This document shows, piece after piece, positions 7,756-16,071 of a DNA stretch of 64,000 nt. The stretch comes from Treponema sp. Its GTDB lineage: Bacteria; Spirochaetota; Spirochaetia; Treponematales; Breznakiellaceae. The position numbers were made by a program, and so were the translations under genes. Below the pieces are notes generated by a model. That model worked only from the letters and a program-made list of their open reading frames with translations, searched no databases and was not told the DNA's origin. The DNA lies in NCBI GenBank assembly GCA_009782555.1, contig WRIV01000005.1:1-64000 (forward strand). The letters run 5' to 3'. The first letter of the stretch is position 1; every line of letters begins with the position of its first letter.

Positions 7756-8541
7756 TTAATTTTGGATATCAATTAAATTATTTTCATAACATGGATAACT
7801 TATTGTTGATCCTATCTTAGCGGCATTAATAAGCAGGGCAAAATTCGCAATATTAATATTTTTATTCTTTATTACACTTTCTGCGTTTTTTAACGCCACA
7901 TTAGAGATTTTAGATTTTCCATTGGAAAAGGCGGAAAAAAATTTTACTGCACTTGTTACGCCTATAGTATGGCAGCCGCCGAATATGAATACCCATTTAC
8001 TGCGGTTATAGGGGTTTGAAAATTTTTCTATGTATCCATAGTCTTTTTCCAATGTTGTGTAAAAATAATTTTTTTTAGTTATTTTGTCAACGAGTGTAAT
8101 TTCACCGTTAATTTCAGCATAAGAAAACCTTGTCATTTTGTTATCTATAAAATATTCTGTCAGTTTGTTATAGTCAGGCCCTCCAATAAGCGCAATATGG
8201 GTATCCAGGTTAAGTTTATTTATAAGAGCTTCGCCGGATGACTGCACTTCGAAATTAACCCTTGGAAAGGTCCTTATCATAGAGAGCAAATATTCGACCC
8301 AGGCATCAAGGTCGCCATATTTCATTAAATAAATAAATTCCCTTTTTTCAACCAGTTGGCGGTTTAATGGTTTTGGCAGTTCAGAACAAACTAAAATCAC
8401 CGTATCGCCGTTTTTAAATCCAAATATTTTTCTTATATGCCTTACTTTTAGTTCGGAAAATATGCTTTTAATAGGAAACAGCAAAGAAATAGAAGTAATA
8501 AAAATAGATATGGCCGTGATAAACAAGCTTAGTTCAGACAA
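7756..8541 (-). CDS. membrane-anchored protein of unknown function
   Basis: The 261-residue protein begins with one hydrophobic helix (about 5-27, LFITAISIFITSISLLFPI) and continues as a soluble alpha/beta domain. Its segments TVILVCSELP, ALIGGPDYN and FIFGGCHTIGVTSAV look like beta-strand/Gly-loop elements of a Rossmann-like fold. I do not recognise the family. The start overlaps the stop of the acyltransferase gene by 8 nt, so the two are coupled. A role as a membrane-tethered nucleotide or sugar sensor or enzyme would fit the shape but is not shown. Confidence 0.6.
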   Translation of the reverse strand: MSELSLFITAISIFITSISLLFPIKSIFSELKVRHIRKIFGFKNGDTVILVCSELPKPLNRQLVEKREFIYLMKYGDLDAWVEYLLSMIRTFPRVNFEVQSSGEALINKLNLDTHIALIGGPDYNKLTEYFIDNKMTRFSYAEINGEITLVDKITKKNYFYTTLEKDYGYIEKFSNPYNRSKWVFIFGGCHTIGVTSAVKFFSAFSNGKSKISNVALKNAESVIKNKNINIANFALLINAAKIGSTISYPCYENNLIDIQN

Positions 8542-9157
8542 ATCCGGCCTCTTTATTAAAAAAGTTAGATTTTGAAAGTCCCCCTTTCCATTCTTTGTAA
8601 TAAAATATTTCGTTTATACCCCTTGCAATATGGAAGGGGGGAATATCCTTGGATACGATAGAATTTGGCAGAATATAAGAATTACTGCCAATTTCAACAG
8701 GTTTGGTTATTTTTGCCCCAAATCCAATAAAAACATTGTCAAAAATTACGGGTCCTTTTTCTGCTGAATCAGGGGCATCCCAATTTTTTGAAGGATCTAA
8801 ATGTTTATGTACAATTTCTCCAAAAATTCTGCAGTTATTTTTTATTATAGTATTTTCTCCGATAAAGCCGCCAATAACGCAATTCTTGCCAATTTTGGTA
8901 TCCGCACATACCAGGCATTTATAAACTAAAATAGAATCAGAGTCTATGGTTACATTGTCTTCTATATAAGTTCCGTCTGAAATAATTACATTGTTGCCTA
9001 GTGTAATACATGTGCTTATTACACAGCCGGAACCAATCCAAACATTTTTTCCGTATTTCAATCGTCCGGCTGTTTCTTTTTCTCTAATATACCCTGACAG
9101 CGGACGGGGTTTAGCGTTAATTACGGTATTTTTTCCAATATGAATTTTATGCTTCAT
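8534..9157 (-). CDS. left-handed beta-helix acyltransferase
   Basis: The protein is built of hexapeptide repeats, for example IGKNCVIG, IKNNCRIFG and IGSNSYILPNSIVSKDIPP. The last matches the C-terminal coil shared by sugar O- and N-acyltransferases. It should acetylate a sugar, probably in the cytoplasm on a nucleotide-sugar or lipid-linked intermediate. I chose MKHKIH (9157) as start, although an in-frame ATG two codons earlier is possible. It overlaps the hydrolase gene upstream and the membrane protein gene downstream, indicating a tightly coupled operon. The acceptor is unknown. Confidence 0.8.
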   Translation of the reverse strand: MKHKIHIGKNTVINAKPRPLSGYIREKETAGRLKYGKNVWIGSGCVISTCITLGNNVIISDGTYIEDNVTIDSDSILVYKCLVCADTKIGKNCVIGGFIGENTIIKNNCRIFGEIVHKHLDPSKNWDAPDSAEKGPVIFDNVFIGFGAKITKPVEIGSNSYILPNSIVSKDIPPFHIARGINEIFYYKEWKGGLSKSNFFNKEAGFV

Positions 9158-9962
9158 GTACAAATTGCCTTGTTAGTTCAAAATAGTTATCCTGAATTTG
9201 CTTAGAATCTTTTGTATTGCCATCATCATCTCCGTCAATATATAAACCATGTCCCATATCAGGAACAATATTAATGCTAAAATGAGGATATTGATTTGCA
9301 AGCGTTTCTGCAATTTTGCAGGGTACATAATCATCCTTTGTTCCATGAAAAATCTGAATAGGGATAGTAATATTTTTTATAGTCTCAAGGGGGTCAATTA
9401 GCAGGAATTCTTCCAGCAGCCTTGTGCTGATTTTAAAATTTCCATCTAATAATAGATGCCCGTTCTTTTTTGATTCCTCCCAGGCTTTTGAATTAAAATT
9501 TTCAATCCCCCATTTGGTTGTCGGGTGTACAAAAGTTTCGTAATAAGAAAGTACGGGTGCAAAAAGGCTTATGGAGTCAAAGTATTTAAATTTATTTTGA
9601 GCAATTATGCCGGGGGCCCCGCCAAAACTTGCGCCGACAAAACTTAAGGATGCATTCAGAAACCCTTTTATTGTTTTAATCCAGTGCATCACTGATTTTA
9701 AATCTATTAATTGGGAGACAACATCAAAATCTAAATCAACTCCTGAACTTTCTCCATGTCCCCTAAAATCAAATCGCAGTGATCCAATATTATATTCAGA
9801 AAGTTTTTTTGCCAAAATATTAAACATACCTAAATATTCTTCTTTGTTACAGGTGATTCCATGGCACATGACAGCTATTTTATTAGTTTTTTCAGGCAAA
9901 AGTATTGCTGCCTTTAAATCAAATCCGTCAAAAGTTTTTATTGTTACAAGTTCTTCTTTCAT
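9147..9962 (-). CDS. alpha/beta hydrolase (serine hydrolase, Hydrolase_4/S33-like)
   Basis: The 271-residue protein has a complete catalytic triad pattern. The nucleophile elbow is GASFGG (S112), the acid lies in HGTKDD (D210 or D211), and the histidine is in DMGHGL (H238). The oxyanion segment MCHGITCNKEEY is also present. It lacks a signal peptide and so is cytoplasmic. In a glycan operon it may deacylate a sugar or act on an acyl-CoA or activated intermediate, perhaps paired with the overlapping acyltransferase. The substrate cannot be assigned. Confidence 0.8.
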   Translation of the reverse strand: MKEELVTIKTFDGFDLKAAILLPEKTNKIAVMCHGITCNKEEYLGMFNILAKKLSEYNIGSLRFDFRGHGESSGVDLDFDVVSQLIDLKSVMHWIKTIKGFLNASLSFVGASFGGAPGIIAQNKFKYFDSISLFAPVLSYYETFVHPTTKWGIENFNSKAWEESKKNGHLLLDGNFKISTRLLEEFLLIDPLETIKNITIPIQIFHGTKDDYVPCKIAETLANQYPHFSINIVPDMGHGLYIDGDDDGNTKDSKQIQDNYFELTRQFVHEA

Positions 9963-9974
9963 AGACTTAGCCTT

Positions 9975-10994
9975 TTATAGCAAGATTTTATTTTTCCATC
10001 TGTTTAAAAAATCTATGCAATTTTTGGCTGTAATATTTGCTAAAGAACTAAGGGCGCCGCTTATAATTGCTTGTGTTTTTTCACAGTGATCTGTTGCTAA
10101 TAAATAATTTAACCATGTGTATCTATCGGCAATCGCTTTTTCCCATAAGGCTTTATCAAGAATAATTTTAAATAATCCTTCTAAACTAGGTATTTTAAAA
10201 TCACGGGAAAGATGATCATAGATTTCATCGGTAATTAGTTCGCCAAATTCCTGAAAAGATGCTGTTTTAGTCCAATTTTCTATATTTTTATCAAGTTGTA
10301 TTACAGGCCCGGCCAGAACAGCAGTTTTAGCCAAAATCGCAGGTATTATGGCCAGCCAATCCTCGTTATAAATATTAGGAAAATATGGAATAAAAAAGCA
10401 TAGATTAACAGCAAGACAGTTTCCGCTTAAAAAATTAATATGTTTCTTTCCGCAGTTTATGGCAATTTCCCCAATTAATGATGTATCAATGCGCATTGTC
10501 GAAAAACAGCTTGAAATCCAAAAATTATCCAAAGAATTAATCAGCGAATATACCATTTCTTTTTTGATAAAGCGGATGTCATCATCAAGCAATAATATTT
10601 TATTATATTTACGGGCTATGGAATAATTTATGGCAAAATTTCTTTTGCAGGGAAGATCCCAGGCAGTTCCGCTGAAAGAATAATTATCTTTAAAGCATAA
10701 AAAAGGGACCAGTAAATTAGAACAAAACAGCGGCAGCTTATCAGGAGCATCATCCATTTCTGAAGGAACAATAAAAATATTTTTAGAGATGTCAAATTCG
10801 GCTAAATGTGTTAACTGTTCGCTAACGCGTAATTTTTGGTCCTTCGTTGGAATAAAGACGGCATCAAATTGGCAAAAATTATTGCACATGGCCTTGCTTT
10901 TGGCTGTTTTTATATTGAAACTTCTCCAATCGTTTTTACGCATATCTTTTTTGTTTAAGCATCTTTTTTTAAGGCTGTTAGAATCAAAAAGCAT
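9975..10994 (-). CDS. glycosyltransferase-like protein (GT-A fold)
   Basis: The 339-residue protein has a GT-A-like core. A DxD-type metal motif (LLLDDDIRF) lies near residue 135, followed by FLSGNCLAVN and a downstream NEDW, resembling the acceptor-side acidic residue of GT2-like enzymes. There is no transmembrane segment. It ends 12 nt before the hydrolase start. The start is uncertain because the purine-rich AAAGAG directly abuts the first ATG. Donor and acceptor are unknown. The 165 nt upstream of it hold no gene I can support. Confidence 0.65.
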   Translation of the reverse strand: MLFDSNSLKKRCLNKKDMRKNDWRSFNIKTAKSKAMCNNFCQFDAVFIPTKDQKLRVSEQLTHLAEFDISKNIFIVPSEMDDAPDKLPLFCSNLLVPFLCFKDNYSFSGTAWDLPCKRNFAINYSIARKYNKILLLDDDIRFIKKEMVYSLINSLDNFWISSCFSTMRIDTSLIGEIAINCGKKHINFLSGNCLAVNLCFFIPYFPNIYNEDWLAIIPAILAKTAVLAGPVIQLDKNIENWTKTASFQEFGELITDEIYDHLSRDFKIPSLEGLFKIILDKALWEKAIADRYTWLNYLLATDHCEKTQAIISGALSSLANITAKNCIDFLNRWKNKILL

Positions 10995-11159
10995 CTCTTT
11001 TTTTATCTAAGAAAAATTTTTATATCGAATATTTTGTTCATTCCATTAGCAGGGGTAGAGGTTCTTTTCGTCATACTGCGAGGGCAAAATCAAAATGACA
11101 CCTCTTGCTTTTTGGCCAAATCCTGTCTGCTATTTCCGGCCGATATGCACATACAAAAC

Positions 11160-11876
11160 CTATATTATCCTGACAAAGTCTTTTTCGATTTTCGCCCGAA
11201 ATACCGGTGAAACAGCGTTTATGTCAATTATATCAACGCTATACGGAAGAATCGATTTTTCAAATAAAGAAGAAATATTTTGTTTAAGCATATCCGGAAC
11301 CGGGTTCCCCTGATAATCAATGGCAATGTCAATATCTGAGTATTTTGCTGCTTTTCCCTGAACTCTGGATCCGTAAAAATATACCGAACAGCCTTCAAGT
11401 TCTGAATTTTTTTGTATTATTGAAACAATTAAATTTGTATGTTTCTCGTCGATGTGCAGTAAAATAGTTTGTTGATTCGATATTTCCTTGATTTTTTGAA
11501 GTTCATAATCAATATCTTCAATAAACAAAGGTATTATCGCTATAATATCTTCCGCACTGAATTCGTCATAGTTATGGCTTGTTACATTCCTGAATTTGCG
11601 GTATTTATCCCAGGTTTCAAGATCATTTAAAAGTAATCCCCGTTTGCAGCCAAGGCGTATTATATCATTAAAAAACATTTCAGAAATTTCCGCATGGCTT
11701 GATTCGGTTTCGGATAAAAACCGCCGAAGAATTTTATGTGATAGTTCAAAGGTGTATTCAAACCGCTGAATAACAGAATCCCGTATGAATGTATTGGAAA
11801 TATCTTTTTGGTATTCTGCCCATGATTCTTTCAGAGTTATTAGTGCTTTCTCAAAAGATTCGGTTATGAGTTCCAT
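11160..11876 (-). CDS. fused HEPN-MNT protein (HI0074-like plus minimal nucleotidyltransferase)
   Basis: Residues 1-130 are a helical HEPN domain of the HI0074 type with the Rx4-6H motif R96...H101 (RNVTSH). Residues 150-238 are a minimal nucleotidyltransferase with GS at 169-170 (YFYGSRVQG) and the metal aspartates D181 and D183 (SDIDIAI). In most genomes these are two adjacent genes. HEPN is the RNase-type toxin and MNT the antitoxin, which can AMPylate HEPN. Here both are in one chain, with both motifs intact. It lies between a glycosyltransferase and wzm, separate in theme from the glycan genes. Confidence 0.85.
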   Translation of the reverse strand: MELITESFEKALITLKESWAEYQKDISNTFIRDSVIQRFEYTFELSHKILRRFLSETESSHAEISEMFFNDIIRLGCKRGLLLNDLETWDKYRKFRNVTSHNYDEFSAEDIIAIIPLFIEDIDYELQKIKEISNQQTILLHIDEKHTNLIVSIIQKNSELEGCSVYFYGSRVQGKAAKYSDIDIAIDYQGNPVPDMLKQNISSLFEKSILPYSVDIIDINAVSPVFRAKIEKDFVRII

Positions 11877-11917
11877 TATTATCCCTGTTGTATTGTGCGA
11901 GCCGGCGCTGTTATTAT

Positions 11918-12766
11918 TTAAACCACATCAATAAAATTCTGTTCATTTTGGTTAAATAGGATTAGTCCGAAAACTACCAAAAAAACAGTCCCGCCAAGGC
12001 TGAAGAGGATCATGTTCCTGTCGATAGAAGCTGATCCAAAGAACCAAAGCCTAAACAGTTCTATGGGGGCGCAAACAGGGTTTGCATAGGCTACCCATCC
12101 GAACTTTTTGGGAATTTCCGAAAGAGGATATACTACCGGTGTGGCGTACATGGCTAGGTTAAGGGCAAAAGAAACCAGTTTATTCAGATCCCGGTATTTG
12201 GTGGTTAACGAAGAAATAATAATTCCCATCCCAACGCCGATGGCGGCCAGCCAGATTATGATCAAGGGAAAAAGAAACATAAGAGGCGAGGGCTGGATCA
12301 AAGGTTCGACAACAAGATAGTAGATAAAAACGCCTAAAAGCAGAACAAATTGGACAAGAACTTTGATGCTGTTACTGAACACATAATTTATGGGGACCAC
12401 CAGCCGGGGGAAATATACTTTGCCAAAAATGGGGGCGTTGGTGATAAATACATTGCAGGAGTCGCTAAAACAGCCGGAAAAAAAGGTCCAAAGCATGGTC
12501 CCAGAATAGTAAAAAAGAGTATAGGGAATGCCGTCGGTTCCGATATTTGCCAGCCTTCCGAATACAAAGGTATACATAACCGTAGAGATTAAAGGGTTAA
12601 TAATAAACCACAAGGGGCCCAGGATAGTTTGTTTGTACTGTGTTACAAAATCCCGTTTCACGAAGAGAAAAATCAAATCCCGGTAGCGGATTATTTCGCG
12701 GATCTGCAGATCAAAAAGTCTGCGCCGGGGTTTTATTATCAGCGACCAGTTTTCTTCGTCAGGCAT
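11918..12766 (-). CDS. wzm: glycan ABC exporter permease (Wzm)
   Basis: The 282-residue protein has an N-terminal cytoplasmic amphipathic region and about six hydrophobic helices, typical of ABC-2 polysaccharide permeases. The segment VKRDFVTQYKQTILGPLWF (about 36-54) is the conserved Wzm/TagG N-terminal signature. With the Wzt ATPase at 4251-5525 it would flip the finished lipid-linked glycan to the periplasm. It is the first recognisable glycan gene of the minus-strand cluster, and the separation from wzt by several kb suggests later gene insertions. Confidence 0.9.
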   Translation of the reverse strand: MPDEENWSLIIKPRRRLFDLQIREIIRYRDLIFLFVKRDFVTQYKQTILGPLWFIINPLISTVMYTFVFGRLANIGTDGIPYTLFYYSGTMLWTFFSGCFSDSCNVFITNAPIFGKVYFPRLVVPINYVFSNSIKVLVQFVLLLGVFIYYLVVEPLIQPSPLMFLFPLIIIWLAAIGVGMGIIISSLTTKYRDLNKLVSFALNLAMYATPVVYPLSEIPKKFGWVAYANPVCAPIELFRLWFFGSASIDRNMILFSLGGTVFLVVFGLILFNQNEQNFIDVV

Positions 12767-12776
12767 TTCGTAACGT

Positions 12777-14006
12777 CTACAGGGTGTACCGGACTTTTCT
12801 GTTCAGGGTAATGCCCAATACAATGCTAAAGGGACGGTCATCCTTGTCCCCATTGCTGCGGTAATAATTACGATTCTCATTTTTATCGTAACGTCTGCCC
12901 AGGGCCATGGGAGCCGAAAGGGAAATCGTAAAAAGATCTCCCGGTTTTATGCTTATTCCCGGCACCAGCCAGAAGGACTCTTTTTCGTATGTATATAAAC
13001 ATTGTCCAAAGATCCTCATGCCGATGATGCCGGGCCGGATGATAAAAGCCATGGCGCCGTTTAGGCCCGTAAATAAATCAACCGCATCTTCGTCCAGAAT
13101 ATCGGTCTTGGGTCTCCACCAGTAGGAATCGGGTTCGCCGTTGTAAAAAATTTCCCCCGTCAAGGTAAGGCTGCCCTTAAAAAAATCCTTAAGAAAACCA
13201 AAGCTGCCGGAAAAACAAGCTTCGTCCCAGGTTTCGTAAGAAACGGCGGCAAGTCCTTCGGCATACAGTTCCGTGTTGCCCAGGGTAGTTTTTAAGGAGA
13301 CAAAAAATCGCAGGGGCATATCTTTGTAGTACAATAAGCCGGCGTTAATATCGGCCCCTTCGAAGGCAAGATTGTATTTTGCGCCGTAGGATATTTCATT
13401 AATAGAAGGAGAATTCACCGCGTCCAAATATTTTGGCCTGGTTAAGCCAAGCAGTTCCAGGCCCCCTATGCCAATGGGTATCCTCACCCTGCCTAAATAG
13501 GCGTCTCCCGTTTTTTCTGAAGTTGGAATACGTGATGGAAGGTTCGTATAGGGAAAAAAAGGAGAAATACCCCAGGCAATTTCGCAGAGTCCTGCCTGCA
13601 CAAAAGCCACATCTAAAAAGTTGTATTCAAAGTAAAATTCCTTTAGGGTAAACCAGTCTTTTTCGGGAACAGAAAAAAGAAAGGAGTTTTTTACCGAAAG
13701 AACATCGGACAAGGCGAGCTTCATGCTCAACAGGGCATCCATTCTGGCGCCCAGGATGTAGCTGTATTCCCCTTCTTCTTCGTACCAGGGAGCCTCTGAC
13801 CAGCCGGGGGCAAAACCGCCGATAAAACCATAGGCTGCTTCCATCAGAAATTTGTCCCGAAAGCTGATCAGGCTGTCGTCCGGTTCCTCCGGCTCTTCGG
13901 TAAAAGGTTCGTCAAAAATAGAGTCGATAGTCCAGCCGCCGTCCTGGCTCCAAAGGAAAGCCAGGACAAACAACAGGAGAAAAAACAGGATAGCGGTTTT
14001 TTTCAA
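12777..14006 (-). CDS. outer-membrane beta-barrel protein
   Basis: The 409-residue protein begins with a signal peptide (KKTAILFFLLLFVLAFLWSQ) and an acidic linker. It is then dominated by alternating amphipathic strands rich in aromatic and glycine residues, ending in RKVRYTL, with no soluble-enzyme motif. This is the pattern of an outer-membrane barrel. The start overlaps the stop of the LolA-like gene in ATGA, so it is the last gene of the ABC operon. A substrate or receptor of the lipid/lipoprotein system upstream is plausible but not shown. Confidence 0.75.
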   Translation of the reverse strand: MKKTAILFFLLLFVLAFLWSQDGGWTIDSIFDEPFTEEPEEPDDSLISFRDKFLMEAAYGFIGGFAPGWSEAPWYEEEGEYSYILGARMDALLSMKLALSDVLSVKNSFLFSVPEKDWFTLKEFYFEYNFLDVAFVQAGLCEIAWGISPFFPYTNLPSRIPTSEKTGDAYLGRVRIPIGIGGLELLGLTRPKYLDAVNSPSINEISYGAKYNLAFEGADINAGLLYYKDMPLRFFVSLKTTLGNTELYAEGLAAVSYETWDEACFSGSFGFLKDFFKGSLTLTGEIFYNGEPDSYWWRPKTDILDEDAVDLFTGLNGAMAFIIRPGIIGMRIFGQCLYTYEKESFWLVPGISIKPGDLFTISLSAPMALGRRYDKNENRNYYRSNGDKDDRPFSIVLGITLNRKVRYTL

Positions 14007-14770
14007 CGGCTTACGGTTTCCAAAAAAGTTTTAGAAAAAATTGAGTCCGCCAGTTTATTAAACGAAGGTTTGGTAATGGTTATTTGGGTTTTTTCGTTTA
14101 CAAAGGTTCCATTAATATGGGCTCCCCGCAGTTCATCCACAAAAATAATCTGTTTTGGTACATACCGGTTCCCAATGCGCCAGTAATCGGCAATGGCGGA
14201 AGTCCGCAGGAGCTGGCCGGAAAGGCTGTAATCTTCGGTCTTGCGGACCAGGCCGTCTTCGTCGATCCATATCTTCATCTTAGGATAAGTCATATCGTTG
14301 GCCGCTGCATCCAGGGAAAGGATCCGGCATTTAAAACGGCCCAGTACGGCATCGGCACCGGTGCTTATCCGGTAATCCTGGGCCAGGGTGGACCGGGTAA
14401 AATCGGAATTCCTGGCGCTGGTATTCTGGAACCGTTCCTGGCTCGAAGTGGAATTAAAGCGCTTGCTTCCCGGATCGTAGAACCATAGAGTTTTACCCTG
14501 TTTTAAATAGCCCTGACCCTTGTTTATGGCCGGTTCCATGATGACGATGACATAGGTTTCTTTTGCATCCCGGCGGAAAACTCCCGCCACGGTTTTGGTC
14601 CTGCTTTGGCCGGGTTTTTCCTGAATTATTGTGTATTCGGCGGAAAAATCCGTGTCCATATAGCTGGCAAGGCTGTCCGCCTTGCGGAGCAATTCCTGAT
14701 CGGTGATTGACCACAGAGTGGAGAGCGGGAAAAAAATGAGCAAGAGAAGAATTTTACGGAAAAAGGTCAA
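14003..14770 (-). CDS. outer membrane lipoprotein-sorting (LolA-like) periplasmic protein
   Basis: The 255-residue protein has a signal peptide (LLLLIFFPLSTLWS) and matches the LolA-fold sorting proteins. Landmarks are VIVIMEPAINKGQGYLKQGKTLW and a following DPGSKRF segment, a central beta-sheet, and RYVPKQIIFVDELRG near 205-219. The family carries lipids or lipoproteins across the periplasm in MacB/FtsX-type systems. Both ends overlap neighbours by 4 nt (ATGA), linking it to the permease upstream and the barrel downstream. The cargo is unknown. Confidence 0.8.
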   Translation of the reverse strand: MTFFRKILLLLIFFPLSTLWSITDQELLRKADSLASYMDTDFSAEYTIIQEKPGQSRTKTVAGVFRRDAKETYVIVIMEPAINKGQGYLKQGKTLWFYDPGSKRFNSTSSQERFQNTSARNSDFTRSTLAQDYRISTGADAVLGRFKCRILSLDAAANDMTYPKMKIWIDEDGLVRKTEDYSLSGQLLRTSAIADYWRIGNRYVPKQIIFVDELRGAHINGTFVNEKTQITITKPSFNKLADSIFSKTFLETVSR

Positions 14771-16071
14771 TGTATCCCTCCTGAAAGCATATCGGGCAGG
14801 GGGTTCCGGGAATGCCGGAATATGGGACCCCCAATGGCCGCGGCAAGAGCCGCGCTTGCCATTATTATATTAACAACAATAGTACCAGGCAAGTAACGTG
14901 CGGTAAGCCTTCCGTCCTGCATAAATATCTCAAAGCCTGGTATCCCGCTAAAGGACACCAGGGACAAAAACCGGTTTATAAGCATGGCCGCAGCAAACCC
15001 TGCGGCCATGGAAAAAAGGCTCACTAAAAATAGTTCTGTTTTTAGAATAAACCGTAAATCCGCCTCATAAAATCCCAGGGCCCGCAGTGTCCCCGTTTCC
15101 CTGGTCCGTTCGTGAAGAATCAGCCGGCAGGTAACGGCGGCGCTTACCGTTATAATTGCCAATATCATGATAAAAAGCACATACGAAGCAAGATCGATGG
15201 CATCCATTAACTGGGCTACTTCGGAAAGGTATACCGGCAGGGTTAATAAAAAAATCCGTATTCCGCTTTTATCATTGTCTCGTTCGGTACTAAAACTATT
15301 TCGATCGTATACCAGGGGAGCGGTCCTGGTCCTTGTTTTCAGATCGGCATACAAAAGTTCCCGTTTTTGTTCAACCGTGTTTTTGTTTTTTAGATAGAAT
15401 CCAATTAAAGAACAGTCCTCGTCGGCAAAGCCAATCAGACGGTTCATGGTCAGCCTCGAAATAATAACCTTATAATAACTGAAAAAGTTTGAGTCCTCTG
15501 CGATGCCGGAAACAACAAAGGTTCCGGTATTTTTTTGGCCCGATACGGTCAATACTTCCAGGGTTATGCTGTCTCCCTGGCGGGCTCCCAATTCCTGGGC
15601 AATGGGCCGGGAAAGCAGTATCGAAGTGTCGTCAAATGGGGCAGGGGGATCAATATAGGAAAGCTGTTCAAAATAGTTTTTTTCTCCCTCCCAGTCGGCG
15701 CCCACGACATATTTAAGCGCCAGGACATTACCATTAAAAAAAAGGGATCCGTTCTTCATAGAATAAATGGTGGTTCTGACGGCAACTGAAGAAGGATCAA
15801 GATTGACTTTTTCTGCGGAGGCAAAAATGGCATTCTGTTCGTTTTTGGTCAGATGGTAGAACTCCCCCGGTTCGTTTCCCATGGCGACTATGTCTCCTGC
15901 ATAGTGGGACTGGGCGGAAAGGTACAGGTTTTCTTTCATACTGTCTTTTAAGGAACTGACCACCGTAAGAACTCCGAATCCAAAACCAAGGGCCATGAAC
16001 AGAAAAAGATAGCGCCGCCGGTAACGCCAAAAATACCGGAAAGCCATTTTAAAAAAAACCGGGTATCTCAT
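14767..16071 (-). CDS. FtsX/MacB-type ABC permease, second subunit
   Basis: I start at MRYPVFFKMAFRYFW because this ATG overlaps the upstream permease stop as ATGA; an upstream in-frame extension has no supporting signal. The 434-residue protein has one N-terminal membrane helix, a large periplasmic domain and three C-terminal helices with RETGTLRALGF, the hallmark of the FtsX domain. Together with the other permease and the ATPase it forms a LolCDE/MacB-like complex that works on the periplasmic face rather than moving cargo through the membrane. Confidence 0.88.
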   Translation of the reverse strand: MRYPVFFKMAFRYFWRYRRRYLFLFMALGFGFGVLTVVSSLKDSMKENLYLSAQSHYAGDIVAMGNEPGEFYHLTKNEQNAIFASAEKVNLDPSSVAVRTTIYSMKNGSLFFNGNVLALKYVVGADWEGEKNYFEQLSYIDPPAPFDDTSILLSRPIAQELGARQGDSITLEVLTVSGQKNTGTFVVSGIAEDSNFFSYYKVIISRLTMNRLIGFADEDCSLIGFYLKNKNTVEQKRELLYADLKTRTRTAPLVYDRNSFSTERDNDKSGIRIFLLTLPVYLSEVAQLMDAIDLASYVLFIMILAIITVSAAVTCRLILHERTRETGTLRALGFYEADLRFILKTELFLVSLFSMAAGFAAAMLINRFLSLVSFSGIPGFEIFMQDGRLTARYLPGTIVVNIIMASAALAAAIGGPIFRHSRNPLPDMLSGGIH

